Shown here piece by piece: positions 1 to 3,873 of a stretch of DNA of 5,914 nucleotides. The translations under genes and the position numbers were made by a program. Numbering within the stretch: position 1 is the stretch's first letter; each line of letters starts with the position of its first letter. Origin of the DNA: Clostridium sp. CAG:253 (GTDB taxonomy: Bacteria > Bacillota > Clostridia > Lachnospirales > Lachnospiraceae); assembly GCA_000436755.1 (NCBI GenBank), contig FR887333.1:582-6495 (forward strand). Reading direction: 5' to 3'. The notes under the pieces are model-generated. The model was given only the letters and a program-made list of their open reading frames with translations. It was not told the DNA's origin and did not search any database.

Positions 1-223
1 TTGCACTTATATGTTCCATCTCAATTTCTTTTAATTTACCTGATTCATAATCTTGCACGGCATTATTATATTCTTTCATGCTATAATTTTCAGAATCACC
101 TATATAAAATTTTCCAATAAAAATAATAACATATAATACTATCATAGCTATAACTATAGACACTTTTTTAATTTCAATAATTAACTTTTTAATTTCAGCC
201 CCCAAAAAACCTTTTTTTATCAT
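1..223 (-). CDS. N-terminus of a membrane protein, possibly a transporter permease (partial, runs off the window)
   Basis: An open frame of 74 codons starts at ATG 223-221 and is still open at base 1, so only the N-terminus is visible. It begins with a short Lys-rich cytoplasmic stretch (MIKKGFLGAEIKKL), followed by one strongly hydrophobic segment at about residues 21-38. After that comes a polar, charged, probably helical extracellular stretch with many Glu, Lys, Tyr and Asn. This arrangement is common at the start of ABC-2-type or similar ABC permease subunits, but one membrane segment cannot prove that. The start codon overlaps the stop of the upstream gene as ATGA, so the two are probably translationally coupled and belong to one operon. 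A GAGG sequence inside the upstream gene lies 13 nt before the ATG, which is rather far. Codons 2-9 contain runs of seven A, six T and five G. The reading frame is well supported; the function is a guess. Confidence 0.72.
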   Translation of the reverse strand, partial: MIKKGFLGAEIKKLIIEIKKVSIVIAMIVLYVIIFIGKFYIGDSENYSMKEYNNAVQDYESGKLKEIEMEHISA

Positions 224-1362
224 TTAAATTTTCTTACCTCATTCTTCCCTGCTAAAAAGTCATTAGTTTTTTCATATAAAAGATTTGCATTTTTATCATA
301 CAAATAAACATATTTTTCTGAAAATCCTACACAATATTTTTCACTTTCAACTTTTCTTTTTTTCTTTAAATATTTATTATAACACACATATTCCCTTTTC
401 CCTGATTCATTAGTATTAAAAATAATAACTTCGTTGTTTGTGCTAATGTTCTCTAAAACTTCACATATTTTATGCGAAATCATTTTACTATTTTCTTTAT
501 CCATGTTATACGCATATGTTCCATTGTCTTTTGCATAAATAATATAATTTCCTACAATTGGAATATTAGTTAAATAAAATATCTTTTTTGCTATCACTTT
601 TTCTCTCAAGTTTTGTAAATCAACTCTCAGTAATAAATATTTACTTTTACTATCAATAAACTTCTTATTATTTTTATATTTTACAGCTTCATCATACGTC
701 ATATCTGAATAAGCACATAATATAAACAACTTTCCTTTATTTACATTAATTGATGATATATATGCATTATTTTTTTTAATATTAAATATATGCCTTTCTC
801 TTTTGGTTCTTATATCATATTCCAAAATCCCCACTTCATTTTCATCCATTGTGTTACCATTTTTATCAAGAGTATTTTGATACGCTATGTATAATTTATT
901 GTCTATATACACTGCATCCGTAATTATTTCCATGCTTTTAAAATCATGTATTTTTTCTTTATTGTCTCCATCAATATCTACATGATACAATGTTGCCTGA
1001 AATGGTCCCTCCCCTTCTCCTATGCTCACATAATATATACCTGTGTTATCATATGTTATCGCTGTATTGCTACCATATGCAGGACATTCTTTTGTATCAT
1101 GGTTACAACCATTTCTATTACAGGCTATATATCTTTTTCCATCTTCCGCCGAATAGAAATATGTTAATATTCCTTCTGATTTAAAAGCACCCTTTTCATT
1201 AAACCAATATCCTATATTCTGAGAATACTGTACCGGCAATATTCTATTACCAGCTTTATAATATTTTTTATACATTGCAAATAATACAAATATACAAACA
1301 ATTATTGTAAGCAATGAAAAAATATATTTTTTATTAAATTTTATATATTTCTTTGTGCTCAT
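220..1362 (-). CDS. Membrane-anchored extracellular protein, probable beta-propeller, with a Cys-x4-Cys-x-His-x4-Cys motif
   Basis: This is a 380-residue protein. An in-frame GTG at 1368 would add two residues, but the AGGAG at 1376-1372 lies 9 nt from the ATG at 1362 and only 3 nt from the GTG, so ATG is chosen. Residues 1-12 are basic and residues 13-31 form one hydrophobic signal anchor without a lipobox, so the bulk should lie outside the membrane. Near residues 81-93 there is a compact motif CNRNGCNH...C (C81, C86, H88, C93) that could bind a metal or form disulfides. The rest is a series of short units that read like propeller blades: a Tyr- or Leu-rich strand, a D/N turn, then a Lys/Arg-rich strand. 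Examples start near residues 125, 180, 244, 283, 326 and 352. Family membership is not certain; the pattern resembles uncharacterised clostridial propeller proteins such as those with DUF5050-like domains. The gene lies 44 nt after the lipoprotein gene and overlaps the next gene by 4 nt. Its role is unknown; sensing or accessory function at the cell surface is an inference. Confidence 0.85.
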   Translation of the reverse strand: MSTKKYIKFNKKYIFSLLTIIVCIFVLFAMYKKYYKAGNRILPVQYSQNIGYWFNEKGAFKSEGILTYFYSAEDGKRYIACNRNGCNHDTKECPAYGSNTAITYDNTGIYYVSIGEGEGPFQATLYHVDIDGDNKEKIHDFKSMEIITDAVYIDNKLYIAYQNTLDKNGNTMDENEVGILEYDIRTKRERHIFNIKKNNAYISSINVNKGKLFILCAYSDMTYDEAVKYKNNKKFIDSKSKYLLLRVDLQNLREKVIAKKIFYLTNIPIVGNYIIYAKDNGTYAYNMDKENSKMISHKICEVLENISTNNEVIIFNTNESGKREYVCYNKYLKKKRKVESEKYCVGFSEKYVYLYDKNANLLYEKTNDFLAGKNEVRKFK

Positions 1363-1371
1363 TTTCACTAA

Positions 1372-1376
1372 CTCCT
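1372..1376 (-). promoter_or_regulatory. Ribosome binding site AGGAG that fixes the start of the propeller-like gene
   Basis: On the minus strand AGGAG lies 9 nt upstream of ATG 1362-1360 but only 3 nt upstream of the in-frame GTG at 1368-1366. Normal Shine-Dalgarno spacing therefore favours the ATG. Confidence 0.75.
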
Positions 1377-1406
1377 ATATTTTTTATTTTAATCTAAGTT
1401 TTTCAT

Positions 1407-2963
1407 CTATATTCCTTTAAAAGATAAAAATTTTTTAACATTTTTAATTTCAACTTTCTGTTCTTTCTTTTCTTTTTTTCTACTTTGAGTAGTTAATTTT
1501 TTATAATCTTCTTCGAAATTATTACTTTTACATAACTTATCTATATTAAGATATGCCTCTTCAAAATTTGAATTTTTTTTATAATTATATTTGTAACCAT
1601 TAATAATCGAAATATTACATTCATCTGAATTAAAATAATCTTTTTTGCTCTGACAAACATTTTTTCCAAAATCAGATGACTTTGCATTATATGCATTATC
1701 TGATACACCAAAAACCGTTCTTATATAGTTTGACGGCATTTCATTTCCATCAGTATCATATGCATATCCGTCAATTAGTTTAAAATCTTTATTTTTCACT
1801 CCGTTTACCAACAAAACTGCTACATTTTTGTCATTTAAAACCTTATCTATAACAAACATACTTTCACTATGTTTATCTGATTTTGCATTTATCATTGTAT
1901 TTGAATAATCATACGTTTTATAATAATATTTGAATGATTTAACATAATAATCATTTTTTAAGTTTTCTGCTGTAGCATCGTCAACAAAAAAAGCAATATT
2001 TGTACTTTTTTGATTTATACCGGTGAGTATTTCCACCTCATCATCATCCAGTGAAATATTTCCGCTTATTACGTTTTTGTTATATAAATTGTTCAATGAC
2101 TTTATAATACTTTTTAACCTTTCATCATCAAATGACGTTTTTACATTTCCATCCGTATGGCTGTATAATAATCCTCCCATTTCACATAAGCCAACAGAAT
2201 TTAATATATCATAATAAGAAATATCCCATAGCAGCTGTTTTTTTCCTATATTTTTTGTTTCTATACAGCTTAATGTATCTTCAATATTATCAGGTAAATT
2301 TTTGATTTCTGATTTTGTAAATTTATCTTTTTTAAATGCAGCATAACATCTGTGAGGTAAAAAGTTCTGGTTTGGAATTGCAAAAACATGTCCTTCTTTT
2401 TCCATTCCTACCCATTCATTTTCATTAAACGCACTATATAATGATGCATTTTTCTGTTGTTTTAAGTCATCTGACATATCATATGCATAATTATTTTTAA
2501 TTAAGTTTTCATATGCATTGTAATCATTCTCATCATATGTAAAACCACTAAAAAATACGTCCACATATTGTTTATCCAGATAGCTCAAAATGCCCTTATT
2601 ATAACTTCCCTCTGCATCATCAGTTACATATAAAATATCTATATAACATTTATATTTATGTGAAAGATAATCATTTATTTTCTTTATATTTTCACTGCTT
2701 ATAACATCTGTATCTGCACTTAGTGTTGGCACACACCATACAATATGATTCTTTTGTTTTTTTTCTTCTTTCAACTTATTTTCAATCTCATAATCAGCTA
2801 TATATTTTTCTCCATTGTATAACTGCAATGCAGTTTCTATATTATTGTCTAAATTTTCTTCTGTCATTTTCATACTTTTTTCCGAACTCGTAAAACCATT
2901 ATTTTTTTTGCAACCTGTAAATATTATTATCACCAAAAAACAAATACACATTATTTTTTTCAT
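1407..2963 (-). CDS. Lipoprotein resembling an extracellular solute-binding protein (family 1-like)
   Basis: This is a 518-residue protein. An upstream in-frame ATG at 2981 exists, but the purine-rich AAAGGAAAG at 2978-2970 fits the ATG at 2963 (9 nt after AGGA), and that start gives a textbook lipoprotein signal: MKK, a hydrophobic stretch and the lipobox FTGC, with Cys18 as the lipidated residue. The mature protein should be tethered to the outer face of the membrane. After a charged linker (to about residue 72) comes a domain with solute-binding-protein features: a first strand (HIVWCVPTLS), the segment YVDVFFSGF at about 133-141, and HVFAIPNQN at about 192-200, which corresponds to the usual 'gkvYaiP' region of sugar-binding ABC lipoproteins. 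The last 27 residues are very Lys-rich, which is odd for the family. No sugar permease pair is next to it. Its neighbours are a propeller-like membrane protein and a putative permease, so a surface accessory or immunity role is as likely as nutrient uptake. The fold call is moderate and the substrate is unknown. Confidence 0.85.
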   Translation of the reverse strand: MKKIMCICFLVIIIFTGCKKNNGFTSSEKSMKMTEENLDNNIETALQLYNGEKYIADYEIENKLKEEKKQKNHIVWCVPTLSADTDVISSENIKKINDYLSHKYKCYIDILYVTDDAEGSYNKGILSYLDKQYVDVFFSGFTYDENDYNAYENLIKNNYAYDMSDDLKQQKNASLYSAFNENEWVGMEKEGHVFAIPNQNFLPHRCYAAFKKDKFTKSEIKNLPDNIEDTLSCIETKNIGKKQLLWDISYYDILNSVGLCEMGGLLYSHTDGNVKTSFDDERLKSIIKSLNNLYNKNVISGNISLDDDEVEILTGINQKSTNIAFFVDDATAENLKNDYYVKSFKYYYKTYDYSNTMINAKSDKHSESMFVIDKVLNDKNVAVLLVNGVKNKDFKLIDGYAYDTDGNEMPSNYIRTVFGVSDNAYNAKSSDFGKNVCQSKKDYFNSDECNISIINGYKYNYKKNSNFEEAYLNIDKLCKSNNFEEDYKKLTTQSRKKEKKEQKVEIKNVKKFLSFKGI

Positions 2964-2969
2964 AATCAT

Positions 2970-2978
2970 CTTTCCTTT
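2970..2978 (-). promoter_or_regulatory. Ribosome binding site AAAGGAAAG that decides the lipoprotein start
   Basis: On the minus strand this purine-rich box lies inside the stretch between the first possible ATG (2981) and the ATG at 2963. Its AGGA core is 9 nt before 2963 and only 3 nt before another in-frame ATG at 2969. No good Shine-Dalgarno sequence precedes the ATG at 2981; that region is the palindrome. Confidence 0.65.
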
Positions 2979-2982
2979 CATA

Positions 2983-3011
2983 CAAGGACTACTATAATAT
3001 AGCTGTCCTTG
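2983..3011. repeat. Near-palindrome 1 (candidate operator or RNA hairpin)
   Basis: This is a 29-bp dyad centred on base 2997. Its left half CAAGGACTACTATA matches the reverse complement of the right half, CAAGGACAGCTATA, at 12 of 14 positions. Both halves share the AGGAC..CTATA core with the neighbouring palindrome at 3018-3050. In RNA from the minus strand it would form a 7-bp CAAGGAC/GUCCUUG stem with an upper CUAU/AUAG stem, ending 4 nt before the AAAGGAAAG ribosome binding site. No U-run follows on the minus strand, so it is not a standard terminator. Confidence 0.75.
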
Positions 3012-3046
3012 TCTACAGTCTAGAACTATTATATTATAGTAGTCCT
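2985..3046. repeat. Perfect 17-bp inverted repeat with a 28-nt spacer
   Basis: AGGACTACTATAATATA at 2985-3001 is repeated exactly, inverted, at 3046-3030. One arm belongs to palindrome 1 and the other to palindrome 2, so in RNA the outer stem competes with both smaller hairpins. Confidence 0.85.
2994..3022 (-). promoter_or_regulatory. Weak candidate promoter for the lipoprotein operon, inside the palindromes
   Basis: On the minus strand TAGACT (3022-3017) and TATTAT (2999-2994) are 17 bp apart. A transcript would start near 2987 and leave a leader of about 24 nt before the ATG at 2963. The -10 box would sit in the centre of palindrome 1 and the -35 box at the edge of palindrome 2, an ideal position for repression. 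Match quality is modest and AT-rich DNA gives many chance hits. Confidence 0.3.
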
Positions 3047-3050
3047 AGAC
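3018..3050. repeat. Near-palindrome 2 (candidate operator or RNA hairpin)
   Basis: This is a 33-bp dyad centred on base 3034. The left half GTCTAGAACTATTATA matches the reverse complement of the right half, GTCTAGGACTACTATA, at 14 of 16 positions. Its centre is 37 bp from the centre of palindrome 1 and the half-sites are clearly related. Two such sites side by side in a short intergenic spacer are typical of a dimeric repressor binding tandem operators. The ACTACTATA-type half-site recalls, without proving, the ACTAC-containing sites of BlaI/MecI/CopY-family repressors. Confidence 0.75.
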
Positions 3051-3061
3051 AAATTATATTT

Positions 3062-3514
3062 TTACCAAAGTATTTCAATACTTTTCTTTGATGACTGATT
3101 ATTGTCAGCAGATGCTATATGTTCGCTTATTATTGAATATGCATCTTTATGTGAAAATGAAATACTTACCGACATTTTAGCATTATTATCTTTCTTAATA
3201 ACCCCATAGCCACCCGTTGCCTTTTTATATCTATATGTTGCCGATACATATGCCGATACAACATTTGACCCAAATGATGTAAATGCACTTGCTTCTTTAG
3301 AACTAATTTGTGCACCCGCTCTTCCAAAATAATTATTTTTAATTGTCATTGCCTCTGACTTTGACTTTGCTGCTTTAAAAGTAACTATACCATACTGAGC
3401 TACATCCTGCTCATTCGCGAATGCTTTAGTTGCTGATATTCCACCTACTAATACTATTGCCATTAAAAGAACTGCTATTAATACTTTTTGTTTAATTTTG
3501 TTTAAAACTTTCAC
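3062..3514 (-). CDS. Small secreted protein of unknown family (150 aa; candidate bacteriocin-like effector)
   Basis: The start codon is GTG at 3514-3512, strongly supported by AGGAGG at 3528-3523 with 8 nt spacing. Residues 1-10 are basic (MKVLNKIKQK), residues 11-28 are hydrophobic, and a signal-peptidase I site is likely after AFA at residue 33, leaving a mature protein of 117 residues starting NEQDV. The mature part has no cysteine, is rich in Ser, Ala and Lys, and has alternating strand-like segments (about 87-96, 102-106 and 113-120, the last being KMSVSISF). It ends in a lone C-terminal Trp. No catalytic motif or recognised domain is visible. A signal peptide, small size, strong ribosome binding site, a following putative lipoprotein/membrane-protein operon and a possible regulated promoter recall bacteriocin cassettes such as lactococcin 972-like loci, but I do not see convincing lactococcin sequence identity. 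It could equally be a structural or signalling surface protein. The gene call is firm; the function is unknown. Confidence 0.88.
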   Translation of the reverse strand: MKVLNKIKQKVLIAVLLMAIVLVGGISATKAFANEQDVAQYGIVTFKAAKSKSEAMTIKNNYFGRAGAQISSKEASAFTSFGSNVVSAYVSATYRYKKATGGYGVIKKDNNAKMSVSISFSHKDAYSIISEHIASADNNQSSKKSIEILW

Positions 3515-3522
3515 TCTTTTAT

Positions 3523-3528
3523 CCTCCT
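3523..3528 (-). promoter_or_regulatory. Consensus ribosome binding site AGGAGG supporting a GTG start
   Basis: A perfect AGGAGG on the minus strand lies 8 nt before GTG 3514-3512. It is the strongest Shine-Dalgarno site in the window and suggests high expression of the secreted protein. Confidence 0.85.
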
Positions 3529-3633
3529 CGTTATTTTAAATTTTTAATTATTTATATCTTTCCTACTCCTTTCCAGTAACAAACAATAAAATAATCTTTT
3601 GTTATCTCATTACTCATCACTTATTTATATATC

Positions 3634-3666
3634 AGTATAAATCATAAATCTTACAGGAAACTTACA
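3634..3666 (-). promoter_or_regulatory. Candidate activator-dependent promoter: 11-bp-spaced direct repeats upstream of a -10 box
   Basis: On the minus strand TGTAAG occurs at 3666-3661 and again at 3655-3650, exactly 11 bp apart, followed 10 bp later by the -10-like TATACT at 3639-3634. There is no good -35 hexamer; the repeats occupy that place. This is the usual design for promoters activated by OmpR/PhoB-family response regulators, and the other strand reads CTTACA-N5-CTTACA, similar in layout to Bacillus PhoP boxes. It would drive the secreted-protein gene with a leader of roughly 113 nt. A kinase gene lies just upstream, but its link to this site is inference. Confidence 0.42.
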
Positions 3667-3741
3667 CGCCTAAAAATGTCCAAATGTTTAATATACTCCC
3701 ATAAATAGCAAGTCCCCTTATCTTTAAGTCTAAATTTAAAT

Positions 3742-3803
3742 AAAAATGCGACCTTATCCTTTTTCATGTCATATGACATTACGGATAATTGCCGCATTTT
3801 TTT
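3742..3803 (-). terminator. Long hairpin terminator for the kinase transcript, T-rich on both sides
   Basis: The outer arms AAAAATGCG (3742-3750) and CGCATTTTT (3793-3801) are perfectly complementary. A second stem pairs TTATCC (3754-3759) with GGATAA (3783-3788), and the 14-bp palindrome ATGTCATATGACAT (3766-3779) caps the structure. On the minus strand the hairpin is followed by TTTTTATTT, and on the plus strand by a seven-T run, so it could stop transcription from either side. It lies about 70 nt after the kinase stop codon and separates the kinase from the cassette downstream. Confidence 0.85.
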
Positions 3804-3873
3804 ATTTTAAATGTATAATACAATGATCAATATACTTTTTGATGCCGACATCATTATATCTCTTAATTACTTA

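Larger units (their letters stand above)
3515..3873. other. 359-bp intergenic region between the kinase and secreted-protein genes
   Basis: It holds the terminator at 3742-3803, the candidate promoter at 3634-3666 and the AGGAGG site at 3523-3528. Between promoter and start codon lies an AT-rich leader with one extra AGGAG (3570-3566) that has no suitable start codon after it. No convincing gene, tRNA or known riboswitch pattern is seen. Confidence 0.7.

Noticed and set aside
946..1184. Plus-strand ORFs of 64-73 codons
   Set aside because: They lie antisense inside the propeller-like gene, overlap each other in different frames, and lack ribosome binding sites.
2979..2981. Upstream ATG as the start of the lipoprotein
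   Set aside because: It would place the ribosome binding site inside the gene and add a polar MKGKMI before the normal lipoprotein signal; the ATG at 2963 fits better.
2983..3050. CRISPR or transposon-end interpretation of the repeats
   Set aside because: There are only two palindromes, no regular spacers, no target-site duplication and no transposase nearby.
3062..3514. Lactococcin 972 identity for the small secreted protein
   Set aside because: Size, export signal and context are reminiscent, but no shared sequence motif could be recognised.
3552..3617. Small minus-strand ORF of 21 codons (MSNEITKDYF...) in the leader of the secreted-protein gene
   Set aside because: No ribosome binding site precedes its ATG and it would begin only about 10 nt after the predicted transcription start. 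A leader-peptide role cannot be supported.
3807..3854. Minus-strand ORF of 15 codons, hydrophobic (MMSASKSILIIVLYI), between the kinase stop and the terminator
   Set aside because: It is too short, has no clear Shine-Dalgarno sequence, and is expected by chance in AT-rich DNA.
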